DNA of 64,000 nt from a virus. The position numbers were made by a program, and so were the translations under genes. This document shows positions 31,294-39,941 of this stretch, in pieces (positions within the stretch are counted from its first letter, which is position 1; every line of letters starts with the position of its first letter). The stretch lies in the IMG/VR virus record IMGVR_UViG_3300042549_004948, positions 62,001-126,000 of that record. One strand, written 5' to 3'. Under the pieces are notes generated by a model. It saw only the letters and a list, made by a program, of their open reading frames with translations. It made no database searches and had not been told where the DNA came from.

Positions 31294-32426
31294 ATAACTT
31301 TTATATTTGGGTTTATACTTTCTATTTGCTTTTTAATCTCTTCGTTGTAAACTCCCGTCTTTACTATTACAGTTCCGGATTCTACATCTCTTAATGCTTC
31401 TGGAGACTTAACTATTAGATCTGTTCCATATAAACGTTTATTTTGTTTATTAGGGTCATTATCTAAAATGTTTATAATTTTTTTAGCATCTAATCCAAAC
31501 TGTAATAAGGTTTGAGAAAAGATATGTGCTCCAAAAAGATAGACATCTCCTTCTATTTTATTTAGCTCTGAAACTAACTCTTCATGGTACTGTGTGTAAT
31601 TTAAAAATAAGGCTAAATTATGCATATAGAGTTGATCTTGCTGTCCTGAAGTTATATAGATTTCTTCTTTAGATTCTCTTACCTTTTTTGCACAAAAGAA
31701 GATACTATGGTCTTCTTTAAAGTAGCTTTCTTCTAATAACTCATATCCAAAATGACTTAATAAAAGCTCAACATAAGGCTGGCTTGCAAAGTAAGTATGT
31801 TCGAAGTTAAGGCAGTTAGTATAGTTATTACGAAGCATTGCTTCTAAATTAGGAACAGACATTATAAGTAAAGAATCCTTCTTCATAAAGTCTGATATGT
31901 GTTGCATAAACGTTAATGGATCATACACATGCTCTAATACATGAGAATGAATAACTGCATCGTATTTTTCTTCTGAAATAAATTTATCATCAAAAAAGCC
32001 TTTTATTACTTTGACAGGTAAGTTAGCAGGAACTCTAGGGTTAGGTTCTATTATAGTCCAATCTAAGTTTCTTTTTGCTAAAGACTTCTTTGCTAAATGT
32101 CCGTGTAGTCCTCCTATTTCTAGAACAGATTTAATAGAAGAAAACTTAGTAACAAATTCAGCGAAAGCTTCATGATGTTGATTCCAAATATCTCCTACAG
32201 TTCCTGATCCATGTTCTTCTGCATAAACGACCTCTAAAGGCAATAGCGGATTTAACTGTATCATTCCTGAAGAGATACTCATCTGCCAGCTCATATCTGC
32301 TACAATGTCTTTCTCTTTAGGTTGATCAGTACATCCCATAAACACAGGAAAGTTTTTGAAAGTATATAACTCTCTTAAATCTTTTTCTCCTGTTATTACG
32401 TCTCTGTCTCTACGAATATAGTTCAT
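31290..32426 (-). CDS. C-methyltransferase with extra C-terminal domain
   Basis: 378 residues. A SAM Rossmann domain lies at ~90-210 (VLEIGGLHGHLAKKSL; DAVIHSHVLEHVYDPLTFM). A second Rossmann-like part at ~285-375 (DVYLFGAHIFSQTLLQFGLDAKKIINILDNDPNKQNKRLYG) matches the C-terminal domain of sugar 3-C-methyltransferases (TylC3/NovU-like, Methyltransf_14). The N-terminal zinc domain of that family is reduced: there is a C-T-D-Q-P-K-E start but few cysteines. It probably adds a methyl branch to a keto sugar. Confidence 0.75.
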   Translation of the reverse strand: MNYIRRDRDVITGEKDLRELYTFKNFPVFMGCTDQPKEKDIVADMSWQMSISSGMIQLNPLLPLEVVYAEEHGSGTVGDIWNQHHEAFAEFVTKFSSIKSVLEIGGLHGHLAKKSLAKRNLDWTIIEPNPRVPANLPVKVIKGFFDDKFISEEKYDAVIHSHVLEHVYDPLTFMQHISDFMKKDSLLIMSVPNLEAMLRNNYTNCLNFEHTYFASQPYVELLLSHFGYELLEESYFKEDHSIFFCAKKVRESKEEIYITSGQQDQLYMHNLALFLNYTQYHEELVSELNKIEGDVYLFGAHIFSQTLLQFGLDAKKIINILDNDPNKQNKRLYGTDLIVKSPEALRDVESGTVIVKTGVYNEEIKKQIESINPNIKVI

Positions 32427-33372
32427 TTAATTTATTTGTAATGTTCTGTTTTACTTTCTCATCTATACCTGGAAATTGAGATTTAATCTCATTAATAAAT
32501 TCAGGATTAGATAATACATAATGGCCGCAAATCTTAATCAACTCTTTTCTGTTTACTTCAGGATTAAAATCAGAATTTACCCATTTAACCCATCTTTTAG
32601 AATCGTAGCATATTTGCCAGAATCTATTAAATAAAGTAACGTCCTCTATCTCCTTAAGATATGTTAAAGTTTCTATTAATCCAAATTCAGGAGCAATATT
32701 TATAGCATCTAATCCTAAACTAAATTTCTCTTTAATAACTTCTGCAGGAATATAATCTCCGTTATGCTCCTTAGATAACATATCGTAGCTTCTAGCTACT
32801 TCAATCATCTCTTTTAAACGAGTAGAATCGTAATTGCCTGTCTGATCAATTCCTTTAAGGGAAGTTCCTGATTGAATAACCAAATACTTTATTTGCCAAT
32901 ACACTTCTTCAGGTAGAGCTGATCGTAGGCTTGCTACTAATAAGTCTAACTCGTCTGGGTCGAATGGTCTAATTGCTTCTTCTGTACCGACTTCAAATAT
33001 TAACGTAGGATTAATTTTATAAGCAAACTTAATCATCTCGATAGTCTTTTCTAAGCCGTCTGAGAAGTTAGGATATTTCTTCCAAGGATCGATATGAATT
33101 AACTGGAAGTGTTTAGCATCGTGAGCTAAAGATTCCAATCCATCGTCATCGTTGTTACCTTGACCTGGACCTCCGTGATCACGTTGAATAGGTAAAGTAG
33201 TAACATACTTACTAAACTCTTCTGTAGTCCAGTTGTTAACATAACCTCCGTCCCATTCTACTTGTCTACGAGAAGGAATAAAAGCTATTTGATTTCCTGT
33301 AGCATTACAGAAATCTACTATAGCATCTACTACATTCTTAGTCATAGGTCCGATAAAGTACTTTACATCCAT
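32410..33372 (-). CDS. GatZ/KbaZ-like TIM-barrel protein
   Basis: 320 residues. IAFIPSRRQVEWDGGYVNNWTTEEFSKYV followed by QRDHGGPGQG matches the pattern of GatZ/KbaZ-like proteins (non-catalytic subunit of tagatose-bisphosphate aldolase, with G-G-Y-T-x-x-x-x-x-F and G-G-D-H-x-G-P). Also HIDPWKKYP, LIFEVGTEEAIRP and LDAINIAPEFG, typical of (beta/alpha)8 aldolases. In this context it may be an aldolase for an unusual sugar. Coupled to AroE-like and methyltransferase genes by overlap. Confidence 0.7.
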   Translation of the reverse strand: MDVKYFIGPMTKNVVDAIVDFCNATGNQIAFIPSRRQVEWDGGYVNNWTTEEFSKYVTTLPIQRDHGGPGQGNNDDDGLESLAHDAKHFQLIHIDPWKKYPNFSDGLEKTIEMIKFAYKINPTLIFEVGTEEAIRPFDPDELDLLVASLRSALPEEVYWQIKYLVIQSGTSLKGIDQTGNYDSTRLKEMIEVARSYDMLSKEHNGDYIPAEVIKEKFSLGLDAINIAPEFGLIETLTYLKEIEDVTLFNRFWQICYDSKRWVKWVNSDFNPEVNRKELIKICGHYVLSNPEFINEIKSQFPGIDEKVKQNITNKLNELYS

Positions 33373-33986
33373 TCTTTATAAATTTTATATTGTTCTTCAG
33401 CTTGTAAATCAGCAATCATTCTACCCTGCCCTTCAACAAAGGGTCTACCGTCGATCAATGTTCCTCTTACTTCTACATCTACAGGTGTCGCATTGAATAC
33501 CATTCCGTCTAAATTAGGCACTTTGTCCCATTCGGCTCTAAGAATAAATCTGCAAGGTATGCTTAATTGAATACAAGCATACTCTACCGCTTTACCAAAA
33601 CCGCCGTTACCTAAAATGTATAACTGCTCAGGTTTAGTTAATAAAGAAAGGTAGTTATAAACCCCCATCCAGTCGGTATTGTATGCTTTTAAAAAGCCGT
33701 CTTTGTTTACTACAGTATTTGCTGCACCGATTATCTTAGCAGCAAAATCAACTTCGTCAACGTGCTTTAATACTTCTGCTTTAAATGGCATACTAATAGC
33801 AAAGCCTTTAAATTTTAATATTTTAGCGGCTATTACCGAACTTAGAATATTATCTGAATAAAATGACTTGTATATAGCATTTATACCTTCTTGTTGAAAG
33901 CGAGTATTAAAAAAGATACAGCCATTGTTTCCTGGATTAGAGGAGAATGAACCGTATAATTTAGTATCTTTATTTACAATATTCAT
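33363..33986 (-). CDS. Shikimate-dehydrogenase-like protein
   Basis: 207 residues, shorter than the usual AroE (about 270). KLYGSFSSNPGNNGCIFFNTRFQQEGINAIYKSF is the substrate domain start (AroE I-x-x-S-x-S-P-x-x-H-N), AISMPFKAEVLKHVD matches the V-T-x-P-x-K-x-x-V motif with the catalytic Lys, GAANTVV and YNTDWMGV keep N-T and N-T-D, and ILGNGGFGKAVEYA is the NADP site. It may reduce or oxidise a polyol or carbocyclic intermediate. It overlaps the tri-domain gene by 17 nt. Confidence 0.8.
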   Translation of the reverse strand: MNIVNKDTKLYGSFSSNPGNNGCIFFNTRFQQEGINAIYKSFYSDNILSSVIAAKILKFKGFAISMPFKAEVLKHVDEVDFAAKIIGAANTVVNKDGFLKAYNTDWMGVYNYLSLLTKPEQLYILGNGGFGKAVEYACIQLSIPCRFILRAEWDKVPNLDGMVFNATPVDVEVRGTLIDGRPFVEGQGRMIADLQAEEQYKIYKEWM

Positions 33987-35877
33987 TTAAAATTTCAATT
34001 GCTTTAAACCATAGCATTTTTGCAAACTTCTCATCGTGTAAAGGAGACATATTCAAAAATATTATACCTGTTATTAATTTTACTTTCTCTAAATCAAAGC
34101 CATTCTCTATAAGCCAGCTTTCATAATACTCTCTAAATTCATATAGGTCTTCACTAACAAAATAATTGTAAGTAACTGCTGTAGAGCCTTCATGAAGAGT
34201 AACAGCGTTTTCCTGTTTCATCATATCATACGGTATAATAGTACCGCCATACAACTTAGCTAAGTCGTAATAAATGTCTCCGCCTTTTGTTGATCCGCCA
34301 AAGGACTCTCTCCAATCAATATAAGTAAATTTACTCATACGATTATCCCAAAGTATATTATCGAACTGTAAGTCTCCGTGGAATAGAGTATAAAGAGGAT
34401 TCTCGTAAAATTGTTTTGTATCAATCTTACTTGTAATACTATCTATTGAAGGATATTGTTTACCGTTAATAATAAACTTCTGATTAAAATAACTTGCTCC
34501 AAACCTATCTAAAAAAGCTGCTATTCTTTCTGTAGTTTTCTTACCGTAAAACTTATCAAATAGTTCTGTATCACCGTCATACTTTTCACTCTTAATAATA
34601 ATAGTCTTTAGCTTATCTAAAAACTTCTTATAGGTATAAAATGAATTGTAACGGTAGAGTGTATCTCCTGATTCCCAATCGTAGCCTATAAAGTTATCTG
34701 TCCATTTAAAGTTAGATGGAATTAAGCTCTGCAATGCTTCTGCTCGTTTTACTTTGTTAAGATTTATTTCTACACTAGGTGTAAATTTCATAAAGCTACT
34801 TCCTTTATAAGTAATCTCTCCTGTAGTCTTAGCTAAAGATAAAGGAGTGTCTCCGAAATACTCTTTAGCTCTTTCTAAGTCATCTAAGTTACCTGTATCT
34901 AACCATTTTAATTCTTTAGCTTTAAAGGTAGGATACACAGATGGAGTACTAAACGCAGAAACAATCTCGTTGTTCTCTCCTAACTCTTTCCAGAAGATGC
35001 CGTAATCCCAAATACTAGCCAAGCCAATGAAAGCATTATCATATCCATTTACGTCCTTATTGGCAAAATTTGTAATAGTACCTTCCTTATTTGCTTCTAA
35101 AGTAGCGTACTTTTCAGGATAGCTTGTAGGATGAACTCCTAACCAGTTTCCGTCTAAGTGAGGTACTTTACCTTCTATTAAACAATCTACCACCGTAAAG
35201 TAGAAAGGACGTTGGAGATGCTGTTTACATTGTAGAGCCGAGTAGCCAGGGCCTGAATTTTCTCCTTCGTATTTATCTATTTCGACAAATGTAAATTTAT
35301 GATCTGGATATGCTAGTTGACAGTATTGTTGTAACTCTACTCCTTTGTATCCTAGCGCTACTACGAAATCATACTCTTTAGGAAATTTTTCTATAATATG
35401 AGAGATAATAGCTTTATTGTTAATAGGAAGCATACCCTTATTAACGTTCTCTGTAAGACCTTTCAATCTAGTTCCTAAACCAGCAGCTAGTATTAATACA
35501 GCCGGAGTTTTATGCTCTGCTTCTACTTTACCATCCGCTCTATTAAACTCATCGTCAATTCTAAATACATCATCTACATGCGGTGTAGATACTTCCTGTA
35601 AAATAATATCTGTAATAGCTATCACTCTATGCTTCTTAGGAGGTGTCACGTTAAAGAACTCTCCACCTCTCATTATTTTTTTCTCTACAACTCCTTCATC
35701 GTTTTCTAACCATACTTCAGCTTCGCCTGAAATAATGTAATTTGTTTCTTTTTTAAACTCATGATACTGGAAGGAAGTTTTATAACCAGCATTGATATAA
35801 ATTCTCTTATAACAATAGGCATCGTTTAATTCAAGCCATTCTTCTTTACCCCAAGGTTTGTGAACTACTTTATACAT
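33970..35877 (-). CDS. Cupin-nucleotidyltransferase-kinase fusion
   Basis: 635 residues in three parts. Residues ~1-110 are a cupin of the mannose-6-phosphate isomerase/GMP type (HKPWGKEEW...YKTSFQYHEFKKETNYIISGEAEVWL). Residues ~124-345 are a nucleotidyltransferase (VLILAAGLGTRLKGLTENVNKGMLPI). Residues ~395-630 are a choline-kinase/APH-like kinase (FHGDLQFDNILWDNRM, then FTYIDWRES). The order kinase plus NTP transferase suggests phosphorylation and nucleotide activation of a scavenged molecule, as in LicA/LicC for choline, or a sugar. First gene of an overlapping set down to 30931. Confidence 0.85.
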   Translation of the reverse strand: MYKVVHKPWGKEEWLELNDAYCYKRIYINAGYKTSFQYHEFKKETNYIISGEAEVWLENDEGVVEKKIMRGGEFFNVTPPKKHRVIAITDIILQEVSTPHVDDVFRIDDEFNRADGKVEAEHKTPAVLILAAGLGTRLKGLTENVNKGMLPINNKAIISHIIEKFPKEYDFVVALGYKGVELQQYCQLAYPDHKFTFVEIDKYEGENSGPGYSALQCKQHLQRPFYFTVVDCLIEGKVPHLDGNWLGVHPTSYPEKYATLEANKEGTITNFANKDVNGYDNAFIGLASIWDYGIFWKELGENNEIVSAFSTPSVYPTFKAKELKWLDTGNLDDLERAKEYFGDTPLSLAKTTGEITYKGSSFMKFTPSVEINLNKVKRAEALQSLIPSNFKWTDNFIGYDWESGDTLYRYNSFYTYKKFLDKLKTIIIKSEKYDGDTELFDKFYGKKTTERIAAFLDRFGASYFNQKFIINGKQYPSIDSITSKIDTKQFYENPLYTLFHGDLQFDNILWDNRMSKFTYIDWRESFGGSTKGGDIYYDLAKLYGGTIIPYDMMKQENAVTLHEGSTAVTYNYFVSEDLYEFREYYESWLIENGFDLEKVKLITGIIFLNMSPLHDEKFAKMLWFKAIEILNEYCK

Positions 35878-35889
35878 CTTAAAAATTTA

Positions 35890-36849
35890 TTAATTAAAGA
35901 ATCCTTTGCATGCACATTCTTCTTCGAAGAATTTAATAGTGTCTGCATTGAATAAATGCTTTTTATACACCTCTGTTATATTATCAAAGTCTTCTTTCGG
36001 TCTACCGTGTAGTCCTTCTGCAATATGCCATACTTTAATATGCTTATGATCGGGAGTAAATAACTTACCTTCTTTAACATACCAATTTCTAATATAAGAC
36101 TGTCCAGGATTATTCATTGCTATCTGAAAAATAATACCTGATTGGTCCACTCCTTTAGCTTTTACATTATAAACAACATCAGATAAAATATAAGGACCGT
36201 CTAATACTTTAGATGTAAATCCGCTATCTTGCATTGTAAATAATTGGTTTATAGCTCCTTGCTCTCCAAAGTCTGTAGGATGCGTAAAACATAACTCAAC
36301 AGACTTCTCTAAAGCTTTTAAATTATTAAAGCACATAACTCCTGTATTGATATTTACAACCTCTTTAACTTGAGTACCGTCTTCATACTCTAATACATAA
36401 GAAGGAGGAGTCCAGTATTTAGTTGTTTCAAACCTATTATAGTTCATCGAGAGTAACATATCAGTCTCGTCGTCTTCCAACATTTCTGTAAGTCTTGAAG
36501 TAGTAATGGTGTCAATATCTATAATAATTAACTTATCTGCTTTATAATACTGTGCTGCTGCTAGAGCTAAGATTAGTTTCTGTACAACAGCGCTATTAAC
36601 GAACTTGATATCACCAAAAAGCTTAAAGTACTCCTCTAAGTTATTATCATCAATAAAAATAGTCTCTACGTCTGGATGCCATTTTTTAAAGCTAGCTACT
36701 GCACATTTTGCATACTCATCGTATCTACTTTGATCGTTCCCGTAAAGTAACCCCAACTCTGTATACTCTTTTACCTCTTGTACTCGGTCCATAAACTTTT
36801 CCGTAGTAACATTGCTAAATACTGCTAAAGTCTTTTTTCTTTCTAACAT
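35890..36849 (-). CDS. Family 8-like glycosyltransferase
   Basis: 319 residues. YYKADKLIIIDIDTITTS gives the D-x-D metal motif in the position of GT8/nucleotide-diphospho-sugar transferases, followed by VVNINTGVMCFNNL (N-x-G-V-M motif) and GEQGAINQLF. The last part ends with HKHIKVWHIAEGLHGRPKED, an H-x-x-G-x-x-K-like phosphate-binding region with the spacing of GT8. Donor sugar unknown. Next to the UDP-galactopyranose mutase gene. Confidence 0.75.
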   Translation of the reverse strand: MLERKKTLAVFSNVTTEKFMDRVQEVKEYTELGLLYGNDQSRYDEYAKCAVASFKKWHPDVETIFIDDNNLEEYFKLFGDIKFVNSAVVQKLILALAAAQYYKADKLIIIDIDTITTSRLTEMLEDDETDMLLSMNYNRFETTKYWTPPSYVLEYEDGTQVKEVVNINTGVMCFNNLKALEKSVELCFTHPTDFGEQGAINQLFTMQDSGFTSKVLDGPYILSDVVYNVKAKGVDQSGIIFQIAMNNPGQSYIRNWYVKEGKLFTPDHKHIKVWHIAEGLHGRPKEDFDNITEVYKKHLFNADTIKFFEEECACKGFFN

Positions 36850-36850
36850 A

Positions 36851-37960
36851 TTATTTATTGTTTATTTTATCTACAAAGTTTAAAGCGGAGTCTATAACTT
36901 GATGCATATCGTAGTACTTATACTCTGCTAGTCTACCTCCAAAAATAACATTTTTTTCTTTATCTGCCAACTGCTTATACTTTAAGTATTTAGTATTATT
37001 TTCTAAATCGTTTACAGGGTACATTGGCTCTGTTTCTTCTGGTTTATACTCTGTGGGATATTCCCAAGTTAGGTAAGTCTTATCTGATTCTGTATTTTCG
37101 AAATGTTTATGTTCTATTACTCTTGTATGAGATGATTCACTATCGGTATAGTTCATTACAGCTGTTCCTTGATAATTTCTATCATCAAGTATATGATGCT
37201 CAAATCTAGTAGTCTTATATTCTAAATCTCCGAACTTGTACTTATAAAAAGTATCTATAGGTCCTGTATAGATTACTGTATCGTATTCAAAATCAAACTC
37301 ACTAGTAAAGTAATCATAATCTAATCGCACGTCTACTCCTTCTAACAGCTTTTCAAATATTTGAGTATACCCTCCTATCGGAATGCCTTGATACTTATCG
37401 TTAAAGTAGTTATTATCATAGTTAAAGCGAACTGGAAGGCGTTTAATTATTTCTTTAGGAAGTTGGGTGCAAGGCTTTCTCCATTGTTTTTCTGTATAGC
37501 CTTTAATTAATTTTTCGTAAACATCTACTCCAACTAACTTGATAGCTTGTTCTTCTAAGTTAGTAGGCTCTCCTATATGTTTACTTTGTTGTCTTATACG
37601 CATTTCAGCTTGATTAGGATGTGTAACATTCCATAGCTTAGAGAAGGTCCACATATTAAAAGGAAGAGAGTAAATCTCTCCGTTATAGTTAGCAACTGGT
37701 CTATAAGTAAAATTATTAAACTTTACAAACTGGTTAATCCACTTCCATACCTTTTCGTTAGAGGTATGAAATATATGTGGACCATAAACATGAACGTTAA
37801 TTCCTTCTACATTTTTTGTATAGCAATTTCCGCCTATGTGATCTCTTTTCTCAATTACTAAGACTTTGTAGTCTTTTTTAGTTAATTCATGAGCACAAAT
37901 AGCTCCAAAGAAACCAGCTCCAACTATTAGATAATCATATTTGTTTTCTGATCCACTCAT
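36851..37960 (-). CDS. glf: UDP-galactopyranose mutase
   Basis: 369 residues, the usual length. YDYLIVGAGFFGAICAHELTKKDYKVLVIEKRDHIGGNCYT is the FAD site, VHVYGPHIFHTSNEKVWKWINQF has the conserved H-x-Y-G-P-H-I-F-H-T, and the RP/W and EYKYYDMHQV end (FGGRLAEYKYYDMHQVIDSAL) supply substrate Arg/Tyr residues. Converts UDP-galactopyranose to UDP-galactofuranose, so galactofuranose is likely in the final glycan. Overlaps the epimerase gene by 26 nt. Confidence 0.93.
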   Translation of the reverse strand: MSGSENKYDYLIVGAGFFGAICAHELTKKDYKVLVIEKRDHIGGNCYTKNVEGINVHVYGPHIFHTSNEKVWKWINQFVKFNNFTYRPVANYNGEIYSLPFNMWTFSKLWNVTHPNQAEMRIRQQSKHIGEPTNLEEQAIKLVGVDVYEKLIKGYTEKQWRKPCTQLPKEIIKRLPVRFNYDNNYFNDKYQGIPIGGYTQIFEKLLEGVDVRLDYDYFTSEFDFEYDTVIYTGPIDTFYKYKFGDLEYKTTRFEHHILDDRNYQGTAVMNYTDSESSHTRVIEHKHFENTESDKTYLTWEYPTEYKPEETEPMYPVNDLENNTKYLKYKQLADKEKNVIFGGRLAEYKYYDMHQVIDSALNFVDKINNK

Positions 37961-38957
37961 AAGTATGTATTAAACCTTCGTACAATGAGTAATTTGGTAC
38001 CCAATCTAATTTCTCTTCAATTAATTTATTATCAGAATTCCTACCTCTAACTCCTGTAGGCCCTGGAATATTCTTAATAGTTATTTTCTTACCGCTAATA
38101 TCTATTGCATATTGAGCTAATTCATTAATAGTAACCATCTCTTCACTTCCAATGTTAACTGGTCCTTCGAAGTCTGATCTTATTAACTTTAGTACACCTT
38201 TAACACACTCATCTACGTATAAAAAGCTTCTAGTCTGCAAACCATCACCCCATACTTCAATCTCACCTCCCTCTAAAGTTTCTGCAACTTTACGGCATAT
38301 AGCAGCAGGTGCTTTTTCTTTGCCTCCTTTATATGTACCTTCTGGTCCAAATATATTATGGAATCTAGCTATACGAACTTCTAAGCCGTAGTTTCTAGCA
38401 AATGCTAAGTACAACCTCTCACTAAATAATTTTTCCCATCCATACTCTGAATCTGGATTAGCTGGATAAGCTGAACTCTCTTCGCAGTTTGGATTCTCAG
38501 GATTTAACTGATTATGTTCAGGATACATACAAGCAGATGAGCTATAGAATACACGCTTTACTTTGTGTCTTACAGCTGCTTCAACAACATTTAAATTAAT
38601 TGTAGCAGAGTTATGCATTACATTAGCATCATTCTCACCTGTAAAAATATATCCTGCACCACCCATATCGGCTGCTAATTGATATACTTCATCCCATTGC
38701 ATATGCTGTATAAACGGACGAGGTGATTGAATAGAGTACTCTAAAGGATATTCTCCGTTATTCGATTCCAATAGCATAATATTATTTACTACTCTAGGAT
38801 CTCTTAAGTCGCCAATAACAAAGTCATCAGCTGCTGTTTTAGAAAACTCAGGATACTTTAAGTCTACACCGCGAACCCAAAATCCTTCCTCTTTTAATTT
38901 TCTTACTAAATGTGAGCCAATGAATCCACCAGCTCCTAATACTAATGCTGTTTTCAT
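37935..38957 (-). CDS. GDP-mannose 3,5-epimerase-like enzyme
   Basis: 340 residues, extended SDR. GAGGFIGSHLVRKLKEEGFWVRGVDLKYPEF, then EVYQLAADMGGAGYI, YSSSACMYPEHNQ with the catalytic Cys, and YGWEKLFSERL (YxxxK) match the GME pattern very closely, including the ADMGG and SSACxYPE signatures. Converts GDP-mannose to GDP-L-galactose or GDP-gulose in known enzymes. It suggests that a GDP-sugar is one of the donors. Confidence 0.88.
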   Translation of the reverse strand: MKTALVLGAGGFIGSHLVRKLKEEGFWVRGVDLKYPEFSKTAADDFVIGDLRDPRVVNNIMLLESNNGEYPLEYSIQSPRPFIQHMQWDEVYQLAADMGGAGYIFTGENDANVMHNSATINLNVVEAAVRHKVKRVFYSSSACMYPEHNQLNPENPNCEESSAYPANPDSEYGWEKLFSERLYLAFARNYGLEVRIARFHNIFGPEGTYKGGKEKAPAAICRKVAETLEGGEIEVWGDGLQTRSFLYVDECVKGVLKLIRSDFEGPVNIGSEEMVTINELAQYAIDISGKKITIKNIPGPTGVRGRNSDNKLIEEKLDWVPNYSLYEGLIHTYEWIRKQI

Positions 38958-39941
38958 TTATATAAAATTTAATATTTTAAACATTTTTCTTTTCCAAGAA
39001 TCTAATGAATACTCCTTATTATAATAGTGTTTTGCATCTTCACTACATCTATGATAAAAGCTTTTATCTTCAACAAGTCTTTTAGCTAATTGTCTTGCTG
39101 ACTCTACATCGGCTATGTCCACAGCTAAGTCTTTTTGACACCGCATTTGAGTATCAACTTCTATATTTCCTATGCATGGTATACCTAAGTAAGAACAGTT
39201 TAAAACGAAAGTACCTGCTGCTACTGTTGGCATTAAGTGTACTGCATATTTAAAGGTACTTAATTGCTGAATCCATTCTGTCCACATTACTCTAGGTAAG
39301 GGTAGTATTAATTGATCTTCCAGGATTTTCTTAGCATGAGAAGTTTGTCCCCAAATAGGTACTTGAAATTCTTGAGCTACTACGTAGCTTTCAAACCCTC
39401 CATACCATCTTGCAAAGTTACCTCCTATGATAGCTTTATCTTCAGGCTTCCATTCTACATTTAGAATAGTATCTTCTATCATTAAGCTAGGAATAGTTTT
39501 AATAGGAGTATTAGGAACTAAACCCGCGTAATACTTTACATCACTATTATTGTGAGCAAATATCATATCAACTGATGTAAGCATATTATAGAAATGGATC
39601 TGGTCTGATATCTCTAGCTCAGTAAACATCCAATGAGGACCTTCCTGTACGTAATATACTTTTTTATTATTAGCTTTTAACTTAAGTAGCCAATCACTAG
39701 CAAGTAATTGAGAATGAGGATTAGGTATGTCACCTAACTTAACTCCTATAGTACTGTAATTAATTTGTCCTTTTGGAAAGATGATGAAAACATGATCATA
39801 TTCCTGAATCTCTGCATAATGGTAAAGATGTCTGTGATCTGCATCTAGTGCATACATCCAAGCAAACTCTGTCCTCATATTATAATGATCTACAGGAATC
39901 TTTCCTTCAAAACCCATCTCAGTTAAAAAAGCTATTTTCAT
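38958..39941 (-). CDS. Glycosyltransferase-like protein, GT-B type
   Basis: 327 residues. It has GGNFARWYGGFESYVVAQEFQVPIWGQ near the middle and a C-terminal donor-site-like region AVHLMPTVAAGTFVLNCSYLGIPCIGNIEVDTQ followed by ARQLAKRLVEDKSFYHRCSEDAKHYY, as in GT4-type GT-B enzymes. The N-terminal half is divergent. Its ATG abuts the aminotransferase gene with a 4-nt overlap. Sugar unknown. Confidence 0.7.
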   Translation of the reverse strand: MKIAFLTEMGFEGKIPVDHYNMRTEFAWMYALDADHRHLYHYAEIQEYDHVFIIFPKGQINYSTIGVKLGDIPNPHSQLLASDWLLKLKANNKKVYYVQEGPHWMFTELEISDQIHFYNMLTSVDMIFAHNNSDVKYYAGLVPNTPIKTIPSLMIEDTILNVEWKPEDKAIIGGNFARWYGGFESYVVAQEFQVPIWGQTSHAKKILEDQLILPLPRVMWTEWIQQLSTFKYAVHLMPTVAAGTFVLNCSYLGIPCIGNIEVDTQMRCQKDLAVDIADVESARQLAKRLVEDKSFYHRCSEDAKHYYNKEYSLDSWKRKMFKILNFI

